A program made the position numbers and the translations under genes. The notes under the pieces are model-generated. The model saw only the letters and a program-made list of their open reading frames with translations, was not told the DNA's origin and did not search any database. Below, in pieces: positions 23,201 to 33,494 of a DNA stretch of 64,000 nucleotides (its first letter is position 1; every line of letters starts with the position of its first letter). The stretch lies in assembly GCA_022828595.1 (NCBI GenBank), contig JAKGHH010000002.1:38844222-38908221 (forward strand). Direction: 5' to 3'. This stretch comes from Nelumbo lutea (lineage: Eukaryota; Streptophyta; Magnoliopsida; Proteales; Nelumbonaceae).

Positions 23201-26200
23201 GCCCCAGGTAATGCATGGGGTTGGTCAGTAAGGCTTTTTTTTTTTTATTTCTTAAGGGCTACACAATGGGGGTAGCCCACCTCCCAACCCAGGTGCAGGC
23301 GGGATTCGATCCCACGTCTCCGCTACGACCAACAGGAGACCCTTAACAACCAGTTGGTTGGCACCTTACAGTTGGTCAGTTAGGCTTATGTAGGCCCATT
23401 AGGCCCAATGTATTAAAATGGCCCTAAACCAATTCATCAACAAACAACATACACCACGGAACCTCCTCCTGAACATGCTTAATTTAGTCATCCATGACTA
23501 GTGCAAAATAATAAGGGCTAAATGTAGATCATTCATGAAGTTCCATTGTATTTGGGAATTTTGATGTCTCTCTCCTACATATTTTAGCACACCATTGCAC
23601 CATTAAACACATAATTACTAATGCACTCCTTTCTTCTAAACGTTAATGAGTACCATGTTGTATCACTTGTAGAAAAGAATCTTATATAATTAATGAAAAA
23701 TTTAGTAGGATGGATAAAAGATTGAATGTACATCCTGTATGCATATTTAAACACTAGCAGACAACTTAACCACTCTGGCTAAACAGCAATTACTGGCAAC
23801 TCCTCATTCATATACACGAGTTGCAGCCTGAAATTCAACTAAACTATTAGTAAAGAAGTTTGACTCCCTTCACCTATTGTTCCCCACCACAAAGTCAAGT
23901 TTTATTTGGATGGGTGAAGCAACATTCTTCTCACAGTTACAATTTTCTGTACACTGCATTGTGCATCACTGCATCCTTTCTTTTATAAGTTTTGGTGCTT
24001 CCAACCACCATTTCCTAGATGCACATTGTATCACTTACTCTTCATTTTTTTCTCCTTTTTATGATAAATGACAGAAAAATAAGAAAAGTCCAAGATAATG
24101 AGTCTTATTTACAACAAGACATTTATTCTGTTTTCAATCTAATGATGTCCATATACGGATGGCAACATTCACACAGATAAAAGGGCATCCCAGTGCACGA
24201 GGCTCCCACCAATGGAGGGACAGACTGTTTTAAATATTTAGAAATGTTAAATTGGCTGTTTTAGATCTGACTGTTTTAAATATTTACCCCAGTGCACAAC
24301 AGCCCGAGGATCAAAACAAGACATTTATTCTGTTATAGTATATTTTGTTAAACTGTCTGTTTTAAATATTTTAGAAATGTTATACTATAGAATATACCTA
24401 GAAGGGTTGACGCAGTATCCTGTGTACGTATCATGTCCAACACCAGTATGATAGGCATGCATAGGTATCCAGGTATCATAGTTTTAGATCAAGAACAGTA
24501 TGAGATTTAACCTATGGACCCTTTGAGACTAAAGACCTCTTATACTGAATTTATTTTATAAAAGGTAGGTAGACATCTGCATCTAAATAAAAACTAAACA
24601 ACAAACTGATACTAAAAGAAAAAAATCAAGTTGGCTAACTAAACATACAACTTACCCATTCACCTGGGCAGAGGGAACGGTAATATCTAGCAAACTTATC
24701 ACATTCACCAGACTCCTCACCTTTTGCTTGCAAACACCTGTGTTTGATATCAAAATTTGAGCTTATTAATTATTTCCAGGGCAACCACTTGGGAAAATAA
24801 ATAGATAAATAAAGACCCTTGACATGCATGATGAGCAGTGATACACACACACCCCAATGCCTCAACCATGAAAAACCAACCTGTGAAATTCAATGTAGCG
24901 AGTGAAACAGTGCCGGGTTTGATTTGCAGTAGGGAAACGAAAATCAGCTGGTGCTGTTTTCAACTCAATCTGAGAGAGAAATCCACAAGATAGTATCAAA
25001 ATAGAAAAGAAACAACATAAACTTCTAACATCTAAACCAAGAAAAACAAATGATAGTTTGTGGACCATGAAACAGAGTATTTGACACAGTTTACATGTTC
25101 TTTCATCTTTTGTAGCAACCTTTAATGAAGAAAAACTAAATAGGCATGCACGTTCATCACAAGAAGAGGTTTTCCAGAGCCAAATTGATCTGACAAAGCA
25201 ACAAAACAATATTAATATATTATTGCAGGTCACTGTTCTGTTTTTCTGTTTCTTTTATCCTTCTCTGTGCTTTCTCTTTTCCTTATCAACCCAACTAAAG
25301 TTCCTAATATGCAAGTAGTACACATGAATTGGCATGATTCAGTAATTGTTTACTCAAAACAAAGTTTTGTACCAGTTGATTACTCAAACTGGGACTACCA
25401 AAATGCTGGTCCCAGATATCCAGTGTAGTGGGAATGGAAACTGGACACTGACCCAACCCCCAGCAATTTTTTGCACAAGGTGTCCATTCTCAAAATCAAA
25501 CTTGCATTCTCATGCATGATACCCTAGTTTTATCATTGTAACATGCATCGCAATGATGATACCTCTTTATTTACATTTCGGGTTTTTGAATGAACACTGT
25601 AAATTGATAGGATGAGGAATAGGCACTCCATCATAAATTGAACAAGAAAATGTAACAGACAATTACATTCTTTTGTGATTTAAATGCTATGTGGGGGATG
25701 CTAGCACTTCAAATATTTATAACATTGGAATAACATATTTTGTTTATGACCATTCTATCATTACTTATATAGTTGGGACTTGGGACAAGGCTTAGAAGAT
25801 GATGATGACAACTCTTATCAATAGTATCCAAATTCATATTTAAGTTATTATAGTTTTGAGGTCAATGATTAGATAAAAAACAGATAACAAATATACCATG
25901 GAAAATTTATTATACATTTCTCAAGGGATGCACATTTTATAACAAATACCTTTACTATCACCAGACCATGTATCATATGGGTCTCTTCTAGTAATAAATA
26001 AAAGATGCAAACTATGAAATTACATGTATTCTTGGATGAATCCACTTGTTTTGAAATTTCTTTTTTAATGCAAGTACAACTACATGCTCCTTTCTAACAG
26101 TGAGACTTAAGTAAGACCCTCTTTTTATTGGTAATGTTTCAAAAAAAAAAAAAAACTCATTTATGTAAAAAAATATTGTATATACAAAGGGTTGTGCCAA

Positions 26201-27354
26201 GCGTCCCACATTGTGAAGCTCAACAGTAACTTAAGTCTCTAATTACTTTTCCTTTAATTTTTCATTTAAATTCTTTTCTTTCTAATATCCAATTCATAGC
26301 CCTCCCTTTTTCTAGTTCCCATTTGATCGTGAGTGGTTAAACACTATCTCTAATTACTTTTCCTTTAATTTTTTAACTTCTTTTGCTTTCTAGACCCTAT
26401 TCCTCATTCAAAACAAGTTATGGTTTTATTCTTGTTGACTGTAAAACCTTAACCCTCCTTTTTATTCTAGTTCCCATTTGATCAACCCCCTTTATAATTA
26501 AATAACCACCTTTTAGAAACCAGAATCTCTACCACCAATAAATCTAGCTGACAACTCCAATTAAATCCATGTTAACCAGAATTAACCCTGTCAATTTTAA
26601 CTTGTTATTAAGAACTCACATCATGCAGAAATATTCTAGTTGGGTTGTGCCACACCAGATTTAGTTTTCAGTAGGTATACTAATCCTAAAATTCCAAACC
26701 CACCTTGATATTATCGGATTTGTAATATGTCCCAACAAACATATTTTGAATGATTATACAATGTGTAGCATTCCATTCTATGAGTCCAGCAAACATGAAC
26801 AGCCCCAAATTTGTAAGAATCTAACCCAACCCTTTTGATTATAAATCTCTGAAATTTCTACCGTGCTAAAAGTTGATCACCCTACTCCCCAACGAAAAAA
26901 AAAATTTCAACTTTCTTCATGCGATCCACTCAATGCAAACAATAAAATAGAACACTCTAAAAAGATACACACACCTCTAAAAATATTATCTCGCATTAGA
27001 AGATCTCTCATCAACTTCCATCAAAATTTTAAGCATCCTGATCAGTTTTGCAAAACCAAAAAAAAATGAAATTTTTATTGAAAAGAGAAATCAAACAAAC
27101 ACACAAATAGTCAATCAGACAAATAGATATAAAAAGAAATGATTAGAAAACGAAACTCTAAACTTATCATTTTTATCAGATAAATAGTGTCTTGAAATAC
27201 GAAACCATGACAAAGTGATTGCAAAGCATTCCAGAGAGAAAGCCCATGAAATTTTCAAAAGAAACGGTTCAACCGATGGGATTTCATTCCCTCGATTAAA
27301 CACACATACAGATGGCCGAGAAGATTCTATGGTTGATCTTACCTCGTCCGCCAT
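20263..27354 (-). CDS. COX6B: Cytochrome c oxidase subunit 6b (COX6b), four exons
   Basis: Coding exons on the minus strand are 27343-27354, 24881-24969, 24656-24737 and 20263-20316. They total 237 nt and encode 78 residues, the length of the short plant COX6b isoforms. All junctions are GT-AG and in phase. The protein starts [18 protein letters not shown] and ends [14 protein letters not shown]. The CHCH fold cysteines are all present: a CX9C pair around FTRYIEFHR and a CX10C pair around [13 protein letters not shown]6b is a soluble intermembrane-space subunit that bridges the two complex IV monomers; its disulphides are made by the Mia40 pathway. There is no N-terminal presequence, as expected. 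Intron 1 is 2.4 kb, and intron 3 (20317-24655) is 4.3 kb and full of transposons. The gene looks intact; expression cannot be judged. Confidence 0.93.
20678..20935 (-). repeat. 3' LTR of the chimeric copia
   Basis: On the minus strand it runs TGTTAGAGCTAGCCG… to …GTAGCTACA. It contains a pure (GAA/AGA)n run at 20701-20738. Confidence 0.85.
20940..21940 (-). pseudogene. RT C-terminus and RNase H of the chimeric copia
   Basis: Minus-strand reading starts at [15 protein letters not shown] and includes the RT catalytic [13 protein letters not shown] near 21830. After a frameshift near 21725 it gives [12 protein letters not shown] and the RNase H region ([25 protein letters not shown]). After a break near 21240 it gives the tail [24 protein letters not shown] and ADLLTKG. 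The catalytic motifs are kept but the frame is broken at least twice and the N-terminal two thirds of pol are absent. Confidence 0.87.
21953..22109 (-). mobile_element. TRIM-like LTR inside the chimeric copia
   Basis: On the minus strand this 157-bp segment starts TGTTACGATCC and ends GGCACATAACA (a TGTTA…TAACA palindromic end pair). It contains ATCCCACATCGG and a GGGGTATTTATGTGC block, the pattern I know from short plant TRIM-type LTRs. AATGGTATCAGA follows at once, so it carries its own primer site. About 100 bp of unrelated leader (22110-22207) lies on its 5' side. Confidence 0.65.
22208..22220 (-). other. Primer binding site of the chimeric copia
   Basis: TGGTATCAGAGCC on the minus strand, nine bases after the 5' LTR end. 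The spacer is an A-rich run. Confidence 0.85.
22230..22499 (-). repeat. 5' LTR of the chimeric copia
   Basis: Matches the other LTR closely outside the trinucleotide tract, where (GAA)n is followed by a (GAT)n run (22284-22303) absent from the partner. Confidence 0.85.
22545..22905. mobile_element. Possible MITE of the 'AGGCGYACxCCTC' kind
   Basis: GTGTTTTGAAAGGCGTACACCTC on the left and, inverted, a GTTGGTAAAACGTAAGAGGC…CCTC end on the right resemble the better bounded hAT MITE at 62615-63322. A poly(A)/AAAG-rich middle lies between them. I could not fix the ends or a target duplication. Confidence 0.35.
23074..23430. mobile_element. Probable hAT MITE fragment, host of a SINE
   Basis: Starts TAGGGCTGCAACTTGGGTGGGC, a hAT-MITE-like end, and is built of GGCCCAAGCC/GGGTTGGGC motifs. 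It resumes after the SINE with TAGGCCCATTAGGCCC. No matching right end or target duplication was found. Confidence 0.4.
23235..23371 (-). mobile_element. SINE (Au-like, tRNA-derived)
   Basis: On the minus strand it starts near GGTGCCAACCAACTGGTTGTTAAGGG, has a B-box-like GGATCGAATCC, and ends in AATAAAAAAAAAAAA. The flanks TTGGTCAGTAAGGC (23221-23234) and TTGGTCAGTTAGGC (23372-23385) form a 14-bp target duplication with one mismatch, as left by LINE-type retroposition. Its structure and size (about 137 bp) fit plant Au-type SINEs; the family name is from memory. It sits in COX6b intron 3. Confidence 0.83.
24115..24375. repeat. Shuffled short direct repeats
   Basis: GACATTTATTCTGTT occurs at about 24118 and 24322, CCCAGTGCAC at about 24190 and 24289, and CTGTTTTAAATATTTA at 24227, 24269 and 24357. 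The copies are out of order, which suggests repeated local rearrangement. No function is evident. Confidence 0.5.
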
Positions 27355-27429
27355 CTGCAGATCCAGTTGACCGATACGAAGAGCTTCAAGAAGAGCGAGG
27401 AAGAAGAGAGAGAGAGAGAGACCCAATTT

Positions 27430-28325
27430 GAATATTAGCCAAAGAGAGTTGAACGCAATTCATTGGTCACTCATACGAGTTTTTGGCACGTACAAAAGCC
27501 GTGGGCTTCAAGGAATTGAAGTAATAGCCAATTGTATTGGCATGGCATCTGACTTCTCTTTAATGGGCAAATTTTTTAAACTATCCATAAGTTTTAATAA
27601 ATTGAGTTATTCACCTCTATTGTTTGGAAACTTAAAATACTCTAAGTTTTCTCGCACTATTTTATCCATCATTTTCTTTAATTTTTCAAAATAAAATATT
27701 GAATAAAAGATTTTTATATCTTCTCAATCTAATAAAAAACATAGAGATTTTCAAAATAATCCCATTCGAAATATAAGACGAGTTCAAAAAGGAGTTCGAG
27801 TGGATCCAAACGTACCCATGTCAACGACGAAATAAGATCAGATCGAATGGGACAAAGCTGACGAAGAAGAAAGAAGAAGGAAATAAAAAACGAGCTTCTC
27901 TTCCATGGCCAACATTGAAGAGATTTCTGCCTCTCTCTCTCCTGCCTCCTTTCTCCCCTATTCCACCGTCTGCTAGTAATAGTTTCAAAACTGGCGAATG
28001 CTAGAAAGATGCATCTTCCTAATCTTTTTAACATATTTTTGATCATGTTGGTTTTGGAATCGGACCTGTTAGTTGGAAATTAAAGAAAGGAAGGGTCAGA
28101 TCCTGACAGATTTGGTGGAACGGGACGAGGGAGAGAGGGTAGTGGGACGGTTTCCCCTGGAGGAGGTGTTGGCTCACCCGGCCATCGGTAGCTTTTTCAC
28201 CCATAGATTATAGTGGGTGGAATTTCATGGCTAATGATTTGTGTCATCTAGACTAGTCAATGCACTCAAAGTAGTTTCATTGTCGCAAATATGGGTAATT
28301 AAAGTATACTATCTTTCTGAACACT
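27430..28325. other. COX6b upstream region and spacer
   Basis: This holds the COX6b promoter side. CCAAT-like and TAATATT motifs occur within 100 bp of the leader. An unexplained minus-strand ORF at 27729-28046 has no motif. A short plus ORF starting ATGGCCAACATTGAAGAG near 27905 stops after 23 codons. Nothing else is supported. Confidence 0.35.
27502..27507. promoter_or_regulatory. Possible site II element upstream of COX6b
   Basis: TGGGCT lies about 150 bp upstream of the COX6b start codon. TGGGCY (site II) elements bound by TCP-type factors are known in plant cytochrome c and COX gene promoters. One six-base match is weak evidence. The 5' leader is CT-rich on the coding strand (27405-27425). 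Confidence 0.3.
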
Positions 28326-28972
28326 AGAACAAAGGCAAGCTCTTGGATAAGATCAGCTCCACTGTCATCACTTATCAGCTACAGAGGTCAAAGGCTTCAC
28401 TAATTGCCAATTTTACATCTCGACAAGGGAGACCCAATAAAGGCGAGAGGTTTAAGCTTATTCAAGAGACTACAAAGGTGAATGCATCGTCTGATTCATT
28501 AGTCCATGTAGCTAGTAGCACCAGAAACACTACTCTTAGAAATAAGGAAGATGAAGCCAAAAGCGGAGGGCTACTAACCGGAGGTGACTCCCTTCCGTTC
28601 AAGCTCCTTGGCAGCTATGATTGTAAGACTTTCCTTTTTCTTCTTTGATCACCATGGAAATGCTATGATTGTATTGCCTACTCGTATGGTTCAGAATTCT
28701 AACTAGTCTTCAGTGTTGAAACTTGAAGTGCATACTCACTTATTTCTTCTTCATCTTGCCTTATCCACTAGGAATCAAGCTTGTATTTGAGGCCGGCAAG
28801 GCAGAGTGGGGAGTGAGACACAAAGTGAATAGTCGACTCGGGAATGGCAAAGAACTACTTGGTTCCGATGGACTCACAGGGGACGTTCTGCTTTGCGTTC
28901 GCGACAACTGCCGGCATTGTCTATCTTTGGTAACATCCAGCAGCAGGGAATGTGTCGGTGTCCATTTCTAGA
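28326..28972 (+). pseudogene. Unrecognised two-exon coding relic
   Basis: Two open stretches look like real protein. The first, 28326-28622, reads LDKISSTVITYQLQRSKASL and later GLLTGGDSLPFKLLGSYD. The second, from 28772, reads IKLVFEAGKAEWGVRHKVNS and later LGSDGLTGDVLLCVRDN. Between them 28623-28771 starts GTAAG and ends in a pyrimidine-rich stretch plus AG, a good intron. Joined at those sites the first codon becomes a stop, and no clear start codon precedes exon 1, so it is probably a fragment or pseudogene. I do not recognise the family. The alternating short hydrophobic stretches would fit a beta-strand-rich protein, but that is a guess. Confidence 0.4.
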
Positions 28973-29345
28973 AGTTTGTTCTCGCCTAATAAGTGCTAGA
29001 TTGACAGCTTCGCTTCTATAGGTTCTGGTTGTCCGTATGTTTCATTTGCTAGAAATACGATCCATATCAGATAACCAACAACTATTACATACGTTTAGTT
29101 TCAATTTGAAAATTTGAAGAATAATTGATGGAAAAATTGACCATAAATGGGTAATATTGAATTTTACAATTTTTTTTTGCGTCACTTGGTGTTACATATG
29201 CACGGATTGTGACATAACATTAGTGGACGCGTCAATTGTCAAAAAAGTTAAAAGTGCAAAGAGTAGGGTATAATTAGTCAATTTGCTAAACCATAAGGAT
29301 AGTTTAAGAAATTTGTCCTATTATTTTTTGGGTTAAATACCTAAG

Positions 29346-30425
29346 GCTGCCTTTGTTTGCGGCCGGCTTTTACACCCATTTACACTCATGTGTTTGGATA
29401 ATTAATGTAAAAGTAACATTGCCCTTTTGCTCATGTTTAGAGAATACCCATCAATGTAAATCTTCATCCCTCTTCTCACAAAACACTTAGTCCAAAGCTT
29501 TTAGGTTGTTGGCGAGATAGCATGAGGTTTCGAGGCCCCATCTGTGCAACCCATGTGGCAAAGGGAACTACTATTTGCTTGTGTTGTGCCTGCATTTTGG
29601 GTATAAGGAAGGAAATTATGTAAGCTAGGTTATCATTTTCCTTCTAACTGATGATGAAGAAATGGTTTAATGATCATTCATTTTCAGCCCAAGAGAAATA
29701 TCAGCCCTATGCAAGCACCTAGCTCCACATCTCATTAACACCAGCTCCACAAGACAAATATCAACCACCTTTGCCGGTGCCGCTGCTCAACAACATTTTG
29801 ATTTTTATATCTAATCATCTATCTTTTTTATTTTTTATGTATTTGGGTCAGCTTGCTTTCTCATGGCAAAGTTGAGAAAAAAGTTTATAAGGTCTCCCTA
29901 AAAAAACCCAAAACCGAAATCCCCAATCATAATCTGATAGTCTCTATGTGCCTAAGGAATACCGCTCAACTCAAAATCCGCAAAAGGCCTCCAAGACGAC
30001 CTTGTTCCCTCCCGTAAAAAAACCTCAAAATCTCCTCCTGAACCAAAGCCTTGATGTAGAACCTTGAGTCCATCAGTATGTGAGCAGTATTACGTTTGAC
30101 CGACACCTTATAGATATGGCTTCGGTTGGAGAAGCAGCAGCATTGGCAAAGAGACATCGTCACGGGGCTGAGACGGAATAGGAAGAAGAGGGAGAAGAGA
30201 TTTAGAGACATTACAAGCGGAAATACTTTTACTTCGATGGATAAACAAAGAGATTTTACATCGATTTTTTCAATGTATTTTTTACATCGATTATCTATGT
30301 AAAAGTCTTTCAAATGACGTTTTACACCATTTTCATTGGTGTTTTACATCCCATCCAAACAGTTGTAAAACTGGACCGGAGTATAATATTACACCAGTCC
30401 GGCATTTACATCGCTTACAAACGAA
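29346..30425. mobile_element. Possible Harbinger-type element
   Basis: TAA followed by GGCTGCCTTTGTTTGCGGCC at the left resembles Harbinger MITE ends. ACATCGCTTACAAACGAA near 30410 is a partial inverted match, and ACACC/TTTACAT motifs recur near both ends. The right terminus is worn and no target duplication is secure. A 115-codon minus ORF (29966-30313) has no recognised motif. Confidence 0.35.
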
Positions 30426-30439
30426 TATTATTTAAATTA

Positions 30440-32596
30440 CCCCTGACATTTTTAATAACCGTTAAGAACCCGTATCAGAAATTTATCGTAAATACTAAAA
30501 CATCCCCTCCTATTTCGAATTGGACTAAGACCTCCCTTGTCATCAGTCCAAAACCTCGCCTAACAATAAGATTGGTTTAAATGTGACATTAGATGAGGTT
30601 AAAATCTTTCAAAAACCCAGTTTTTCCTACTGAATGTATTTGTGACTCTAGCTTACCATATATTATTCCAAAATTAGGTGTAAATAAAATGATGAGAGTT
30701 TTCTGTGAAAAATGAATAAGAGATGGCATTCGAAGGGCTTTACCATGGGAAGAACAACCGGCTTGTTGTTCTCATTGTCCTCAATCATCTAACGACAACA
30801 AGGTGGTTACTGGTTACCATGTGAAGAAAGAATAGTTGCATGTCGGCCAAGCATAGATCCTGAATCTTAAGCGCACCAGTTTTTACAGGGTTTCTTGAAT
30901 TTAGTTTTAATTTTTCTCTTTTCTTGATTCGCAAGAATCATAAGGAGTGAAAGAATAATTAAAACTAAAAATGAAACAAAGTTCTTTGTATTTAATTGCT
31001 TAGTAAAATAGGTACCGTTACAATTTCTATTTTTGTAGTGTTTATTACCTAAATTCAAGAAATTAATCCAAATATTTATCAACAGGCAACAACGATCAGG
31101 ATTTGAGCTTCATCAATTATGAACCAATAAAATAGAGTATTGAATAAAGCAAAAAAAAAAAAAAAAAAACCAAAAATGCAGATTCTCTGTTAGTTTGAAT
31201 GAACAATGGAGCTGCATTTCTTTACTTGTCTACACTTGGACTCCATGAAAACATAACTCGAACCCTTAAGGACAACACACAAGGGACTTTGTACAGGTAG
31301 CCAGATGCTTACCCTTGGAAGGTTTTAATATGTACATGTTTATGGATGAGGTTTTAACTAAAATATATTACTGCTTCGGTGGTTCTTTTTGAAAATTTGA
31401 AGAAAATTAAAGGGTAAGAAAGTCCCCCCATCGATTCTTTGAAATCCTTCTTGCTTGCATTTGGAACGGAAAGGGGGAACAGTATTTGTATGAGAGAAAT
31501 CACCCAATTTGATGGATTGCTGGGGACCGCTTTGAGATTGCGATGGGATTGCAAAAAGGGATATAAAAACAAAGACAATAAAGTTATGAGATAGGGGACT
31601 GAGTTCCTGTTTAAAATGTATTAGAGCTTAGGATGGATTAATTTAGAGCCCGTCTACAGACTGACTCGCTCTTTTCTGGTTTGGTTAATGGTAGATCTAG
31701 TGCACGTCTTGAAAAGACATGAAAATCCCATTTTGCGCTGATTTCAAAAAGCTCTAATTATAGCTTCCTAGCTTTTATGCCTTCACGGGGCTTCGTCATA
31801 CGTGCAAATGTCCACGAACGCACCCAAATGAACATTTTGACCCAAAACCCTCGATTCTAATTCGTTCGCACATCGTTTGGTGCACTCACTCTCACTTCGC
31901 ACCACAACAGGTTCCTCTTCTCCTTGTTCTCCTCTTCTCCTCTTCTCCTCCTTCTCCTCCGTCTCGTCCCTTCCTTCCTCTATCACAACCTCCCTGCTTC
32001 CTCTCTCTTCCACTGACAACTCTACCACTTCCTCATGCATTGATTTTTTCCACTTTCTTACACATCCCTCAACACTTGGTTTTCTCATGGTGGAGGTCGT
32101 CCATCGGTTCGGGGTTTGCGTAGGTACAACTCACATCACCATCTGGCTTGTTAGGGTTTCATCTTTTGTGGTTTGATATGGATTAAAGTGAATAGATCCA
32201 TTCCATTTTCTTACAATTCAAACTAGTTTTTTTTTTGTGTGTGTTTTGTATGGATTAAAGTGAATAGACCCGTTCCAATTTTTTTTGTGCTCTGTGGTTT
32301 GAAAAGGCAACCACTGATTTTTTTGTGTTTTTATGCATCTCTATTGTTCTGAGAAAATGAATGTCGATCTACAAGCTTGTGTATGTATTCTAAGCCTTGT
32401 CCCAACAATCCAAAAGCAGAATCCCCATTTTTCTTTCAAGAAAAGGTTTTCAAAAATTTTCATAGATTCTAACAAAATATCAGAAAGTTTCAATGATATT
32501 CTAAAATTTTAATTCTTAGATGTATAATTTATCTATGAAATTTGAAGGACTCTTGATAAATTGGCAATTAATAGCAATTATCTTATGAAAATCAAG
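30440..32596. other. Spacer between relics and copia 2
   Basis: AT-rich sequence with a poly(A) run at 31152-31170. A strongly CT-rich tract at 31910-32010 creates Ser/Glu-rich ORFs on both strands; no start, splice pattern or domain supports a gene there. Confidence 0.4.
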
Positions 32597-32601
32597 GGAC
32601 T

Positions 32602-32953
32602 TGTAGAGAACACTGATGTGGACCCCATTGCTGTGGTCCCCACTGTGTTCGTATGGCAGCATAGCATATTTTTTATTAGTTATGTCAGTGTTAGTTGGTA
32701 GTTATTTCAATTTGTTATTTCAACTTTATTATTAGTTTATTTGCCATGTAAGCAATAAGGGCGATTCAGCCCTTTTACAATTAGTCAACATATATAAATA
32801 TTAAGAGTGGGTCGACAGATCAACTGATCAACCCTCTCTATCTTTTCAAATTCTCTTCGTGTGCTTCTTTTCTCCCTCTCTTCTTCTTCTCTTCTAAAAT
32901 TTCTTTTTTCTTTTCTTTTGAATTCAAGGCTGATTGTAGTCTTGATCGACTAC
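32602..32953 (+). repeat. 5' LTR of copia 2
   Basis: Starts TGTAGAGAACACTGATGTGG and ends about …TTGATCGACTAC. A TATATAAATATTAAGAG block near 32790 is a likely TATA region, followed by a pyrimidine-rich leader. Confidence 0.85.
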
Positions 32954-32954
32954 T

Positions 32955-32967
32955 TGGTATCAAAGCC
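32955..32967 (+). other. Primer binding site of copia 2
   Basis: TGGTATCAAAGCC, one base different from the standard initiator tRNA-Met complement TGGTATCAGAGCC. Confidence 0.8.
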
Positions 32968-33494
32968 AACCTAGGAGCTCTTATGTTAGTCTAATTAGAT
33001 TGACTACATGAGAATTTCCTAGGCTTAGAAGTTTTTCAATAAAAAAGAATGATGAGTTGATTCTTGGAGGTTACCGGTAGTGTGTGGCTACTACTAAGAA
33101 GATTGTAGAAGGTTGGGAGAGTTCCAGTAGTCAGGAAGAATCGGAAAAGGCTTCAGATCTTCAAGATTAGGGTTTTGCATAAGGCAAAAGGTGGCGACCA
33201 GAGATTTTTCTTTCATAAAGTAAGTTTCTTCTTGAGAATAACTTTGGAAAAAATCATCTTGGTCTATTCTGAGAGGTGCGGCTGGAAAATCTATTTTTTC
33301 CTTTTATGGTTTTGAGAGAAAACCCTAAAATTTAGAACTGTTGTTGGTTTCAGATAAGATTTTGAACTGGTTTCATACATAATTCTATTTTCCTTGTTCT
33401 TTGGAAGACCTAGGCTGGCCGTTATCAGATGTTTGGGTGTTGTTTTCTATTATAGTAGATTAAAAGGTTTTTTATTATTAATTATTGACCAAGA

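Noticed and set aside
23290..23350. tRNA gene
   Set aside because: Only a B-box-like motif is present, with no acceptor stem, and the unit has a poly(A) tail and target duplication, so it is a SINE.
31783..32176. Opposed ORFs rich in Ser/Thr or Glu
   Set aside because: They come from a CT-rich tract; no start context, domain or splice pattern supports them.
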